This document shows positions 11,901 through 23,500 of a stretch of 64,000 nt of DNA, piece by piece. The notes under the pieces were generated by a model. That model was given only the letters and a program-made list of their open reading frames with translations, did no database searches and was not told the origin of the DNA. The stretch spans positions 61,016,679-61,080,678 of the forward strand of contig CAMGYJ010000004.1 in assembly GCA_946122785.1 (NCBI GenBank). The letters are read 5' to 3'. Position 1 is the first letter of the stretch. Each line of letters begins with the position of its first letter. Origin of the DNA: Linum tenue (Eukaryota; Streptophyta; Magnoliopsida; Malpighiales; Linaceae). The translations under genes were made by a program, and so were the position numbers.

Positions 11901-12993
11901 TTGGATTGTCAAAAGTGGTTGATTCTGAAGATAGTTTTCGAAATACTTAAGGAATGGGAAATTGTGAAAATGTAATTGTGTAGATGACATATTTTAACCA
12001 GTATATCGAGAGTAATGCATTGTGAATCTTATGATTAAAAGACCATATTATCTTTCCTACTTTGTCTTTTTATTTTTTATTAATTTATAATAATAATTCT
12101 TAGAGATAGTAATTAAAAATGTCCATAATTATAAATCATTTGAGATGAGTATATCTTAAATATACGGGTAGGTTGGAAAAATATGAAAAATCAACCTACA
12201 AATCATAACCAAAAGAACCGCCGAAGCCAAACGATATATTTCAACGAAATCAACCAATGGACTGATTTGCGGTTGGAATCAATCGGTGAAATCAGCTAGT
12301 TAGCTAGCTAAATGACTCCTATGTCCTAATTACCTACTATATAACAATCTATCTCGCCGATTATCAACTAATTTTGAATGAAAAATCGTTCATAATTATA
12401 TATCGTTCACCACGCAAAGATACGGATACTCATTCCCATCCCATGGACACGTCATGATCTCAATGCAAGGTGCATGTTAGTCGTAGTAGTTAATAAGTAG
12501 AGATCATGCAATCGCACCTCTCTACCAAAATCCCACGTCCTCCCCCAAACTAACTTTGACCCACCCAAACACTTCGTTAACCAATTAAATCAACTCCCAT
12601 TTGTAACAAGATGGACTTAGTTTGCATTAATCTCAAACACTAATTATATTTGGGCACAGAAAGATTAAATGCAAACCTCACTTTACATTACCAAAAAATA
12701 GATCCGAAAGAAACCAAACCAGCAGAAGAAACAAAAGCTCATCAGCTAAGTCTAATTTAATTAATTAACGTATACCTTAACCTTCCTCCTAAGCATGTTT
12801 CTTTGTACTTCCCCCTCAAATCCCTCCAAATAACCAGGCCACCTTTTTTTTTTTTTTTTTTATATCTCATAGAAGAACGTGAAAGCTCTCCCTTAGGGCC
12901 CAATTTCTCTCCTTTTGTTTTCTCGTCTTCCCTTCCCTTCACTCTCACGAAATCTTTGATTTTTTTTTTTGTCCAGCGCAAATCTCGACCAAC
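8913..12993. other. Intergenic sequence with a degenerate hAT-like repeat
   Basis: No gene could be supported. Between about 10213 (TAGGGATGACAATGGG) and 10815 the sequence is full of gggta/taccc words and resembles the hAT MITEs at 31586 and 58539, but its right end is degraded and no 8-bp duplication was found. A/T-rich sequence with many stops fills the remainder. The last 200 bases are the pyrimidine-rich 3' flank of the DUF761 gene. Confidence 0.5.
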
Positions 12994-13641
12994 TCACATG
13001 CTTCTCGCCAGCATCTCGTGGAATCTTCTCAGCGACTCCTGCTTCTCCAGCTGGAACTTCTCGTGGCAGTCGGCGATGAACATCTCCGCCAGCATGTCGA
13101 TCTCGTTCACCACCCCTCCTCCTCCTCCTCCAGCCGCCACGTCATCATCACCACCATCTTTCCCTCCACCGCCGCATGCCTTGTTGTTGCTTAGGTGGCG
13201 GTCTTTCTCTTCCAGCCAGAGGAGGTACCCTGCCAGCGTGGACTCGGACGACTGGTCGGCACCGGTGGTGCCGTGGCAGCCACGTAGGACGGATTCGGGG
13301 ACAGGTAGGACGTGGGAGGAGGAGGTGGAGCCCCAGTTGTAGTGGAGCCGGAAGGAACCAAAGAACACCTTCTTCTGCTTGCTGTTGTTATGACTGCCGG
13401 TGAGGAGGTAAGGGAAGTGGTGGAGGTCGTGCTTGTGGTCCCTGAGGGCTTGGAGGAGGATGGATTTGGCTCGTCGGAGGGCTCGAAAGGCGCGGCAGAT
13501 GTGAGCCACGATCAGGCTGTGGATTAGGGCTTTGATGCTCTTCATTGTGGCTAAGGAAGTTGTTGTTGTGGAAGAAGGAGGGGAAGGATTGTTTGTTGAG
13601 AAGTTTTGGTGAGAAGGTTGGAGAGTCTTGAGATAGGCCAT
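12994..13641 (-). CDS. DUF761 domain protein, 215 aa
   Basis: A single-exon gene starting at the ATG complementary to 13639-13641 and stopping at TGA (12994-12996). The C-terminal 36 residues (180-215: EIDMLAEMFIADCHEKF, then ...QESLRRFHEMLARSM) match the DUF761 signature, an acidic Asp/Leu pattern followed by a basic helix with an ESxxRFxEMLARS ending. The N-terminus (residues about 32-70) has the Ser/Lys-rich, hydrophobic pattern typical of the cotton-fibre/DUF761 group. Residues about 157-178 are low-complexity Gly/Asp. The biochemical function of the family is not known; several members are induced by stress or hormones (family knowledge). A TATA box lies 86 bases upstream. The opposite strand also carries ORFs to 179 codons, which are shadows of the biased Gly/Pro codons. 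Confidence 0.85.
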   Translation of the reverse strand: MAYLKTLQPSHQNFSTNNPSPPSSTTTTSLATMKSIKALIHSLIVAHICRAFRALRRAKSILLQALRDHKHDLHHFPYLLTGSHNNSKQKKVFFGSFRLHYNWGSTSSSHVLPVPESVLRGCHGTTGADQSSESTLAGYLLWLEEKDRHLSNNKACGGGGKDGGDDDVAAGGGGGGVVNEIDMLAEMFIADCHEKFQLEKQESLRRFHEMLARSM

Positions 13642-13726
13642 AGTGTATTCTTTTTTTGCTTTTGGTGGGTTTTGAATGTGTGGTGGGGGGTTGTGTGTCC
13701 TTTGGAATGGAGGGTATGTGTGTGTG

Positions 13727-13735
13727 TTTATATAG
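13727..13735 (-). promoter_or_regulatory. TATA box of the DUF761 gene
   Basis: On the minus strand the sequence reads CTATATAAACACACACA, about 86 bases upstream of the ATG. This fits a start site about 55-60 bases before the ATG. A GT/CA repeat directly follows it. Confidence 0.65.
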
Positions 13736-13737
13736 AG

Positions 13738-15539
13738 AGGAGAGGTGTGGGTTTATAGGGAAATTGCCCTTCAACTTGGTGGGTATTTTCTTTGTCAAAA
13801 AAAAAAAAACTTGGTGGGTATTTTAAAGGGGAAGTTGTGTGTGCTCATGTCATGGATTTTGGTCATCATCCTTTCTCTTTGTGAGGTTGATTGATTGATG
13901 GATGTGTGTGTGTCTTGTGGGGATAGTTTCCTCAATTTTTGTTGCCTTTCTATGATCAATTGGGGGTCTAGATATATATATGATTAAGAAATGATTAATT
14001 TTTTATATTTTATATTTAAAATGGGTTTCAATATAGCTAGTGGGATATGAGAAAAATCTCCAATTGTCCTTTTAGTTACCTTAAAAAATGGAAGAAACAT
14101 AATATCATCGTTAATCGTCCTTTTCATAATGAGTTATTAACGTCTAATCTAACTATAAATTGGTAGTATTTGAACATCTGATAACTGTGTTACATCGTTG
14201 TTACTGTATTGTGGAAATACTAATTATGTAGTGAGTTCGGATTTTATCTCCCGTATGGTACAATAGATAGGGGAGAGATTTTTCTTTCAAATTTTAGAAA
14301 GTTGATCTTAAAAGAAGTGAAGAGATGTTATTTTTCTGTTTCAAATTTAAAAACTGTATGCAATTCAGCAAACAAGTGAGTAAAGAAGAAAAGGGAGTTG
14401 GGAGGCCCTTTTTATGAGTTCATCCAACATATGGAAAGAGACATTGGTCAAAAAAGAAAGAAGAAAAAAGGCAAAGAAAATAGGGATTTGAAGGTTCGAC
14501 AATGTCAGATATTGGTCCCATCTCATGTTGTCCAAATTAAGGATTGCGAGATCTTTTGTTTCTGGCTAATTAATAATTAATGCTAAGCTTAATTGGTTGC
14601 AGTAATAATAAGGGGGTTAATATTAATTAATGTCAAGCTGGCATCAAGCTTATTCAAGTATGACTGGTGCGTGCTATGGCAGCTGATAAGGACGAATGTC
14701 TATTTGGATCCAAACGTATATTAAAAAATTCACACACTTATATAGCGTCAATATATGTTTAATTTAGAATTTCAAATTAAGATATGATTAGACGAATACA
14801 AAAATCGGAAAAAGAGGACCATTTCGCAAATTACCAAAGGGAAAACCAACTCCAACCCAGAAAATCTAGCAACGGTTCGACCCACGAGTGTGTTTTGGCT
14901 CGTTTTTTCCCCAACGAATTAGGGTCAAAACAGGTCAACAACCATGAATAACACGATTTGTACAAGTTTCAGAGAGTTATCTCCGACTCTATGGATAAAA
15001 ACTCTCTTTCTACATATGCATAGTGGGATGAGGAAGTGTAACTTTGATCTAATGACTAATTGTGCATCCAAATGTGTAGCTTTTTTCTCTCATGGAGATA
15101 TGTGAATCTCTCTACATGAGAGTATTAGGTAATAATACTCTAAATAGCTTAGTTTAGGTTGGCTGATTTTGTAATAAATAAATGGGTTAGGTTACTAATG
15201 CGTCGCCGGCGGGATCGGTGAAAGCTAAAGCAGCAGTACAACTTTTGATTTGTTTACTGTTAATTTCTCTACATGCACACACACACATCATCTGACACTC
15301 ACAGCAATTGCTTTTAATACGTCCCAGAGAAGGAAGAGGTTGCGTAATAACAGAAGAGTAAAATTGAAAGCTGACGAAGTTTTGTTTCTCTGACGACAAG
15401 ATTCCTAATCAAAAGCAAGAGGAGGCACAGCTCGAGAACGGGGATTCAGGCTTAAGAACCGCAACTCAGTAACCCACGCGCCCAATCTGTAATTAATAAT
15501 AACAAAATTATTGATTAGGCAACTAATGTATAGCTCTGA
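13738..15539. other. Intergenic sequence, nothing recognised
   Basis: AT-rich with many stops in every frame. The 16-base word ACTTGGTGGGTATTTT occurs twice within 35 bases (about 13774 and 13809) around an A-run, a local slippage-type duplication. No gene or element ends could be supported. Confidence 0.5.
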
Positions 15540-15690
15540 TTTTTTTTTTCTTCTCCCGGAGACCTGTTATAGGGTGTTACTAAAAGGGTGGGGAAAGGGG
15601 GATACGAGCGTCGTCTCTGAGATTCGAATTTGGAGGTGATCCAGACTGAAAACCTGCGGTACAACCACTTCCACTCGGCCACAACCTCGT
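15540..15690 (-). mobile_element. tRNA-derived SINE-like element, second family
   Basis: Read on the minus strand, box A TGGCCGAGTGG (complement of 15671-15681) is exactly that of several plant tRNAs. A box B-like AATTCGAATCT follows about 50 bases later (complement of 15620-15630), and the element ends in a purine-rich GAAGAAAAAAAAA tail at about 15540-15552. It does not fold as a tRNA gene because the stems after box A are absent. No clear target duplication was found, so the ends are approximate. Confidence 0.6.
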
Positions 15691-16006
15691 TCGCTAGCTT
15701 TGGTTTCACTAGCACACAATACAATGTTAGAATACAAGGATTTCAAGAACTCTTGTGTTTTTGCAAGCGAAAATTGTTGAACTTCATGTAAAGAGAGTTA
15801 CCACAAAATGTAGTGTGGAGTGTTTTGGAATAACTGTAATACATGTTGGCATGCATGCATGGCGAGATCATATTAGAGGCGGAATACATGATATTTGTAC
15901 CAATGAAAATAAAAAACATATAATTCAAGAGACCTACATTTTGAAAATGATGATTTTTTAAAAAAAAAATAATTAGATAGTATAGTAAGAAATAACGAGT
16001 TATATA

Positions 16007-16830
16007 CACTACAAGAATTTGCCCATGCAGCTATGGAACTGTTTGTGGCTAAAATATCAAATTCACGTGGCTAAATTATATAGCTTCATAATATTTATTT
16101 TGTAGCTTGCGTAGCTAAAAGTGGCGCAGCTAAAGGTTAGCCACGTATTTTTCCAGTTGCGTAGCTAACAACCAATGCATTTAGCTATAAAAGAAACATA
16201 ACATAGCCGAAAGTCTTGCCACAAAGTGGATTTGATGTAGCTACATCATGAAGATTTTTTGCTACTAAGAATAGAATTTGTTGCTTTACCAAGCATTTTG
16301 CTACGCATTCATAATTTGAAACTAAAGAACGATAGTTTTTGCCACACATTTAGCTATAGATATTGCCACAAATTATCTTAAAACTATAACAAAGTATGTT
16401 TTACTACCAAAAGATTCGTGGCTATAAAATTTACTAAGAGGTTACAAAATACTTATATGGCTATAATGTTCATGTTTTTGCTACCAAGTATTTTGTAACT
16501 GTAGATGAAGTATTCTTGCTACGATCTAATCATCGTGGCAAAAAGAAATTAAGATTTAGCTTTACGTATGCAAGTTGTGGCAACAAAATCTATTTTATGC
16601 TACTAGTGATTCCATAGCTAAATCTTTTTGTTTTTGCTTCATAAAATACTACATGTGGGATAAGTTATAAACATTTGCCATAAACTACTTTGTAGCTATA
16701 TATTTTGCTGCAGTTGGGTTCGCAGCTATATTATAAGTTCCCGTATATAGCGGGAAATTTTGACGATGTAGCCATGGAATTAATTTCGTGGCTGTAAAAA
16801 ACAATTTTGACCACAATGAAGCTTAGAATT
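16007..16830. repeat. Left subterminal repeat array of the CACTA element
   Basis: There are dozens of degenerate copies of (g)TGGCTA, TAGCTA and their complements TAGCCA/TTGCCAC, spaced about 20-60 bases apart, for example GTTTGTGGCTAAAAT, CGTAGCTAAAAG and TATTGCCACAAA. In En/Spm-type elements such arrays bind the element-encoded TnpA protein (family knowledge). Confidence 0.8.
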
Positions 16831-17661
16831 TAATTATTCAAATTATTTTTTCAAAATTAGTTGAATTTAAATGAGCTTGTTTGTTGTAGTGGCAAAATAA
16901 TGATTGCATTACATGACTATGTATAGACTTGTCTGCATATCATTTATTGTTAGTTGTAGGCTTAGACTATTGATCACACAAAAATACTTTATTAACATCC
17001 ACGGGATAATTAGCCGGAAACATAATATAATAACATAATGACTAATCTTGAAAACTTTTAATCTATTATCAAATAGCAGCAAAACAATAAATACATAGTC
17101 TAAAGTCTAAACTGATAATCCTCCTGAAAAGAGCTACACCCCTCGAGGAATTCCAATGATGACATCTCTTAAATTTGTTCAGATTATTCACTCTCTGTAA
17201 CCTGTAAAAGATAAGTAATACACAAGTGAAAAGACAAGAAAGATGAAGATCAAATATAAACAATTTAAAAGTTCTCACTTACTTCCTCGTTTGACTCATC
17301 TCTTGGCGCTGAGGCCGGTCGGTGATTCCAATTTTGTTTCTCCTCGTTTGTATATAATATAAGCTAATAAGATAAATCAATATATTGACCTTGCTTTAGC
17401 CTGTTTTCGAAGACAAGGATTTATGTTAGCTACGAAAGAGTAACCAATAAAAGTGCCAATCCAGAAAAACCCAGCAGATAACAAGAACAAAAGAAAAAGG
17501 AATGAGGGTCATTAGGATCTCACATCCAGGTACAGATGTATATATGCACGAACAACCCTTTTGTGATCGATAGGAACTGAAACAAAAATTAAGATTATAC
17601 TAAATGCGTAGTATCAATTAAAAACTTTCAATTACCTTGCAAAGTATTTCACCTTCAGGGA
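16831..17661. other. AT-rich CACTA interior between subterminal array and gene fragment
   Basis: No coding region was recognised. If the minus-strand fragment next door is a captured gene, its introns or 3' region could lie here; several pyrimidine tracts followed by AG exist on the minus strand but no exon could be supported. Confidence 0.4.
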
Positions 17662-18379
17662 TTACAAGTGCTCGTTCAGTAGTCTTTCGGAAAGCTTGAA
17701 TGGAAGAAACCTTGATGATTTATATAGTAAGTATGTTCTCACAATTTGCAAATCTGTAAGTTTTGCTTTCCCGCTGTAAACTTCCGCCCTAAACATTAGC
17801 GTGTAAAGAAAGTCAAGCTGCCAATCGGAAGAAAAAAATGGTGCTGAAGAAACTGAATCCCTTAGCTGCCTTCGCCCCTTCTCCTCTTTCATACACAGAT
17901 ACTCTACTTCACCGATGGTGAAATCAAGGTAAACTAGTCGGCGGCGCTGGTGTTGTGCCCAATACTTCCAATACCCAGACCCTCCAGCAACCGGGTAAAT
18001 TGCAATAGCAGTTTCGCTGGTGGCGTCGGCGGCGGCGACGGAAGGGGACCCCTTGAAGACTCCGGCTCGGACGGTGAGAAATATGAGTCTGATAAGGTGG
18101 GCATTCCTCAACCGACCCATCGTTAGCGGATTGTGTCCACTCAGCTACAGTTGGAAAGTGGAGGAGCTGCTCTGGAGCAGCAATGGTGGATTCGCCGCCG
18201 ATATCCAGGATCTTCTCCAAACTCCGAACCTCCTGTTGGATGTCGATCATGAAACCGTCCGATTGAGGGAATGTGAATACCTCCTCTAAAGCTGCTGCTT
18301 CTGCCATCCCGGAATCAATGGGGGAGCTGCGTAAAGAGGTGGTGATGGCGCCAAGTTTCGGCGGGTTCAAACGGTACAA
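17662..18379 (-). pseudogene. Gene-like fragment inside the CACTA element, frames disrupted
   Basis: On the minus strand, an ATG complementary to about 18305-18307 opens a frame beginning MAEAAALEEVFTFPQSDGF and running to about codon 65. Protein-like sequence then appears in other frames: one reads SDSYFSPSEPESS with proline-rich continuation near 18110-18010, another reads GYWKYWAQHQRRRLVYLDF and continues to a stop at 17662. The pieces have normal amino-acid composition but do not join in one frame without a shift or unseen introns. I do not recognise the family. CACTA elements often carry captured host gene fragments, so a captured pseudogene is the best inference. It could instead be a degraded element gene. 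Confidence 0.4.
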
Positions 18380-18679
18380 TCAAGCGGGAGCCACCGTCTA
18401 GAGCCTTAAAGTGACTTAGGCAGCAGTATATAAATCCGGTTTCTACTGGTCTGGTATCCCCCGATCTTGAGATCATTTTGCCCCAGAAATCAGTCCCTAA
18501 TCTCCGGGAGATCCCCCGACACCCAAGCCACGATAATCGCCACTACATAGACTCCCCTGTTTCGAAGTCCTTGCCACCGGAATCGAATTTCCTCCCCCAG
18601 AATCCCAGCCGTGATAAATTTCCGGCGCCGATTAAGCTGGTCGCCGATCATGGGCACAGGCTGATCCGTTACGTCATTA

Positions 18680-20590
18680 ATGGTCATGAATTCAGTTATC
18701 ACTCTCGGATCCATTAATAGAGAGTTTAAGGCTGCTGTAAAGCCAGGCAAGCGTACCTATAGGGGCGCAATTGGGACACTTAATTGCCCAAATAATGATT
18801 CAAATTCACAAAAGCCATTTAAGGAATATTATGGAGGATACAGCCCCATTCTAAACGGCTCTGCAATTGATTCTAGGCATGATTTCCTCCTTGCCATAGC
18901 AATTCTTAAGCCCGTAATTAGAGGCCTTTATGTGACCCAATTTTCAAAAGGCCCCTTTCTACGCTCATCAAGGATAAGACCCATTAAAATCCCAGTGCTA
19001 GTCGAACGCATCTTCCCATATTCCAGCCACCTGAAGCTTTTCCCCTGTTCCTGGCTGGTAAAAACAGAGGGCTCCTTTTTCTCTTTGATCCACAATATGG
19101 CTGGGCCAATTGAATTTAGCGATGAAGTGCTGGAAGCCGGCCAAACCAGAGCGCGTCTTAGCCTGATAGGCCGTTTGCTGTGCTCGTCCCATCCCTCCCG
19201 AGTCCGGGTTCAACATACGGCCAACAACCTATGGGCTAAAAGAGCCCCTGTCACCGTCTTGGATGCAGGTCAGGGGCTGTTCCAGCTCGTATTCTCTAAT
19301 GCAACCGATCAGCAAGAAGCCTTGGGGAAGGCTCCGTGGTTCCTCCAATCCAAAATTCTCACGCTGAAGAAGTGGGAATCTCCCTCCGAACGAGTCTTCC
19401 TCGAACTCGCAAGAGTTCCTTATCTTGTTCAGCTCTGGAATTTGCCCGAAGAGTACAGAACCGTGGCTCTCGGAAAGCTTCTAGCATCCCGCCTGGGTTC
19501 TGTTATAGACGCTGGAATGTACGCTGTCTGGGAAAGCCCGGGATGCGTATTCAAGGCCAGGGTAATGATAGACGTCTCGTCCCCATTGCAGCATCGACTG
19601 GAAGCCAGGAAGAGAAACTCTGACGGCTCGTTGGGGGATCCATTCTGGGTCTCTCTCAAATACGAAAATATTAAGTCAGTTTGCTTCAGATGCCGGAGAA
19701 TTGGCCACAACCAAAGCTATTGCTCATACGACTTGGTGACAGGGGACGATGGGTTTGGTCCGGAGATTATCGGCAATCGGACTGGCCCGAAGCTTAACGA
19801 AAATTCCTACGCGACAGCACGCAAAGGAGGACGTCACTGGGGAGGAAACGTATGGCGCCATGGATCCCGGCCTTCACCGCAGTCTCGTTCCAACACATTA
19901 CTTCTTGAAGCGCCGTCCAGGGGCGGTGATGAGAGATTCGGCGGAGGATGCCTCATCCCGCCTGGTTCTTTTAAACGAGGAAGAAGGGAACCTTGGGCCA
20001 GGGAAGGGCTTGAGAGAGCGGCTGGATCCGCCAGCTTTGGGCCAAGGGACGAGCTGGCCCGTCCAAAAGAAATAGAAGGCAGCGGACCAGTCCAACAAGT
20101 GGTGGTGGCCGAGCCAGTAAACCAAAATCCTGATGGGCCCATCTTTGAAAAGGCCCAGTCTGATCAGCAGTCACAGTTGGAGCCCATCCCGCTCCAAGTT
20201 CATGCTCCATCACCCTCCTATGGGATAGGTAATCTATATTGCAGTGAAGATCCTGGATTTTTATTTGACGATTTTGAAGATAATCTTTTATTTGGATCTC
20301 AAGGGGTAGAGATGGATTTCTTTGATAATAGAGATATGGATCAATCTACAGATACGGCCTTTTCTTGCTCTCCGTTAGGGTGTGCGGCGGATGGAAAATC
20401 TAAAGGGAAGGCTATTTTGATAGAATCGTCAGAATCCCCAAGAGTCTACGTACGAAGGAATATTGGAATCTGTATTCAGGAACCAGAAGAAGGGGTGGTC
20501 AATTCCATTCCAAAGAGTCCAGGAGAGGACAACGGCAAAGGAAAAAGGGTGGAGGTAGCCAGCCCCAACTGGCCCCAACAGTCTAAATGA
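18680..20590 (+). CDS. LINE ORF1: DUF4283/CCHC nucleic-acid-binding protein
   Basis: This is the Gag-like first ORF of the LINE, which in related elements coats the RNA and chaperones reverse transcription in cytoplasmic particles. The frame is open from ATG 18680 (636 aa), but family proteins usually begin close to the DUF4283 domain. The internal ATG at 19097 (MAGPIEFSDEVLEAG; 497 aa) is therefore the more likely start, with the first 139 codons perhaps 5' UTR. DUF4283 covers residues about 150-330, including PWFLQSKILTLKKW and FLELARVPYLVQLWNLP. A CCHC knuckle follows: Cys335, Cys338, His343, Cys348 (CFRCRRIGHNQSYC). The C-terminal 280 residues are low-complexity. Its stop overlaps the ORF2 start in ATGA, so ORF2 may be translated by reinitiation. 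Confidence 0.9.
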   Translation: MVMNSVITLGSINREFKAAVKPGKRTYRGAIGTLNCPNNDSNSQKPFKEYYGGYSPILNGSAIDSRHDFLLAIAILKPVIRGLYVTQFSKGPFLRSSRIRPIKIPVLVERIFPYSSHLKLFPCSWLVKTEGSFFSLIHNMAGPIEFSDEVLEAGQTRARLSLIGRLLCSSHPSRVRVQHTANNLWAKRAPVTVLDAGQGLFQLVFSNATDQQEALGKAPWFLQSKILTLKKWESPSERVFLELARVPYLVQLWNLPEEYRTVALGKLLASRLGSVIDAGMYAVWESPGCVFKARVMIDVSSPLQHRLEARKRNSDGSLGDPFWVSLKYENIKSVCFRCRRIGHNQSYCSYDLVTGDDGFGPEIIGNRTGPKLNENSYATARKGGRHWGGNVWRHGSRPSPQSRSNTLLLEAPSRGGDERFGGGCLIPPGSFKRGRREPWAREGLERAAGSASFGPRDELARPKEIEGSGPVQQVVVAEPVNQNPDGPIFEKAQSDQQSQLEPIPLQVHAPSPSYGIGNLYCSEDPGFLFDDFEDNLLFGSQGVEMDFFDNRDMDQSTDTAFSCSPLGCAADGKSKGKAILIESSESPRVYVRRNIGICIQEPEEGVVNSIPKSPGEDNGKGKRVEVASPNWPQQSK

Positions 20591-23500
20591 ATATCTTCGC
20601 GTGGAATTGTCAAGGGATAGGGAGTACCTTGACATTCCAAACGCTAAAAGCTCACCGAAATTTGTCTAAGTCGTTCTTATTTCTTTGTGAAACAATGTCT
20701 CCTAGAGACAAAGTGGAGTCGTTCATGTCACGTTTAGGTTTTTCAGATTGCTTTCCTGTTAACCCTACCGGCCTGTCGGGGGGTCTAGTGTTTGGTTGGC
20801 CACGTGGGACCTCAGTCTCGGTTATTGGCTCAACCTCTTTTTTCATTGCCATTTCAGTCATAAATAACAACTCCCATTGCTATGGTGCGTGCCCTCGTTT
20901 TGTGCTAGTAGGGGTTTATCTCTCTTATAATGTCTCAAGTCGACGCTCACAATTAGAAGAGCTTAGCGGGTTTTGTTCAAGGCTATCAGATCCATTTCTA
21001 ATAATTGGAGACGTGAATTGCTCCTTATCTCCATCAGAAAAATTAGGAGGAGCACCTTGGCGAATGGACAAAGCACGCCCTCTTTGGGACTTTCTGAACG
21101 ATTTGGGTTTGATAGAAATAAGGTTTCAAGGGCCAAAATTTACTTGGACTAACCGAGGAAGAAATGGTATACTAATCGAACAAAAAATTGACAGAGCATT
21201 CGTTTCCACAAACTGGGCGTGTAACTGGCCGGACTCCTGCCTTTACCATCTCTCAGATAAAGGGTCAGATCACAGACTCCTGTGTCTCATGACATCACCG
21301 GAAATGTCTAGAGCTAAACGTCTATTCCATTTTGACATAAGATGGACCCGAATTCATGAAACAAGACTCTTAATAAAGTACGTCTGGGATACACCCATAA
21401 CTGGGTCCCTTCAATTTTGTCTATTCTATAGATTGCTCAGGGTGCGCCACACCCTAGTTGATTGGTGTAAAGGGGGGACTTCTAATTCGGCCAGGCTGAT
21501 CAAAGATCTCAACCTAGCTCTTGAGCATGCACGTAAAAACACCATGGTGAATTGGAATCTGGTACGATCTCTGGAAGAAAGACTAGAAGTTCAATATAAG
21601 ATGGAAGAAATCTATTGGAGACAAAAGTCGCGTGTCAACTGGTTAACAGAAGGGGATCGTAACACTCCTTACTTCCATATGATAACGGCAATTAGACGTC
21701 AGGCCAACTTTATATGGGGATTAGAAGACTCTAGAGGTCAATGGTGCACAGATGGGGACCGGAAACTATGTATCGCAGTAGAATTTTATCAAACCCTGTT
21801 TCGATCCCAACTTAATGAAGGTATTGACCTGTCCAACCTGCCATTTGAAAGTTTAGTCTCTGTAGAACAAAATCAAGATCTCATCGAGCGAGTCACTCCA
21901 GAAGAAGTGAAAGAAGTAGTTTTCAGTATGGGGAAAACTCAGGCTCCTGGGCCAGATGGATTCACAGCAGGGTTTTACCAAGCTTACTGGGATATAGTAG
22001 GCAAAGATGTCACCCAAGCAGTCCTAGCTTTCTTTCACTCTGGGCATCTACTACGTTCAATGAATAGAACTTGGATATCGCTTGTTCCAAAAACTGCAGA
22101 AGTAAGGTCCATGAAGAATCTCAGACCTATTAGCCTATGTCAAGTAATTTACAAGGTCATATCCAAAATTCTGGCTAATAGACTAAGCCGGGTTTTACCC
22201 AGTATAATTTCTCAAACCCAGAATGGCTTTATTAAAGGTCGTCAAATTTCCGACAACATTCTAATTAGCCATGAGATAACTCATCATCTCCGAACAATGA
22301 CCTCTGGTCAAAAAACATGGATGGCCTTAAAACTAGACATGGAAAAAGCCTATGATCGTGTGGAATGGCCATTCCTCTTCGGAGTAATGAAAGAACTTGG
22401 CTTCGATCAAAAATTTATATCATGGGTAAAAGAATGTGTCACAACAGTGTCCTACTCAGTTATGGTCAACGGAAATCCCTCTAGCTTCTTTCGCCCGTCA
22501 AGAGGACTTCGACAGGGAGATCCTCTTTCTTCACTGCTATTCGCTATCTGCACAGAAGGCTTCTCAGCCATGATAAGACACACTATAGCAGTAGGGTATC
22601 TGGAAGGAGTGAGAATTCGAGCATCTTGTCCGATGGTGTCCCACATCTTCTTTGCGGATGACTCATATCTCTTTTTAGAGGCCTCACCTCAGTCTTGCTC
22701 AACAGTCCTTTCCCTATTTCAAGCTTATGAAGGTCTGAGCGGCCAGCGAGTTAACCTCCAAAAGTCGGCAGTCTTGTTTAGCCGTAACATGAACCCTGAC
22801 CTAGCTGGGGCACTGGGAGTTCAATTAGGTGTGGGCAGCATTGGAGAACAAGATTATTACTTGGGACTCCCATCAATTATCTCTAGGTCAAAAAGAGAGG
22901 CCTTCCAATTCATAGAAGAGAAGCTCATTAAAAAGCTTCAAGGATGGAAACAACGTACTCTGTCTAAAGGTGGTAAAGACGTTTTGATTAGAACGGCGGC
23001 CACCAATTTGCCAGTGCATGGTTTGTCGTGCTTCAAGATTCCTAAAGAGAATTGCAAGAGACTAAATAGTCATGTGGCTAGGTTCTGGTGGGGATCAGCG
23101 GACAATGTTGTCCGTCCTATACATTGGGTTTCCTGGAAAAGCTTAGCACATAGTAAATTTCACGGAGGCCTAGGTTTCAGAGACTTTGGGGCTTTTAATC
23201 AGGCCTTGTTAGCTAAGCAATGTTGGCGAATTTGGATAAACCCAAATTCTCTCTTGGCATCCATCTATAAGGGTCGATACTTCCAAAACGGGTCAGTGTT
23301 GGATGCGAAGCTAGGGTCCAACCCTTCATGGGGATGGCGTAGTATCCTATTTGGAAGAGATCTCCTTTTACAGGGATTAAGATGGCAAATTGGAGATGGG
23401 CAAGATATTGATGCTTTCCAAGATAAGTGGGTCATTACGGATAAACACATCTCTCCTTTGGTTCGTCTCTCGAATATAACTAATTCCCCGAGAGTCTCCT

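Noticed and set aside
12803..13527. Plus-strand ORFs of 71-179 codons opposite the DUF761 gene
   Set aside because: They are antisense shadows of Gly/Pro/Ser-rich codons of the real minus-strand gene and show no family motif.
15540..15690. A nuclear tRNA gene on the minus strand
   Set aside because: Box A is perfect but the arms do not pair and box B is imperfect; the A-rich tail fits a SINE better.
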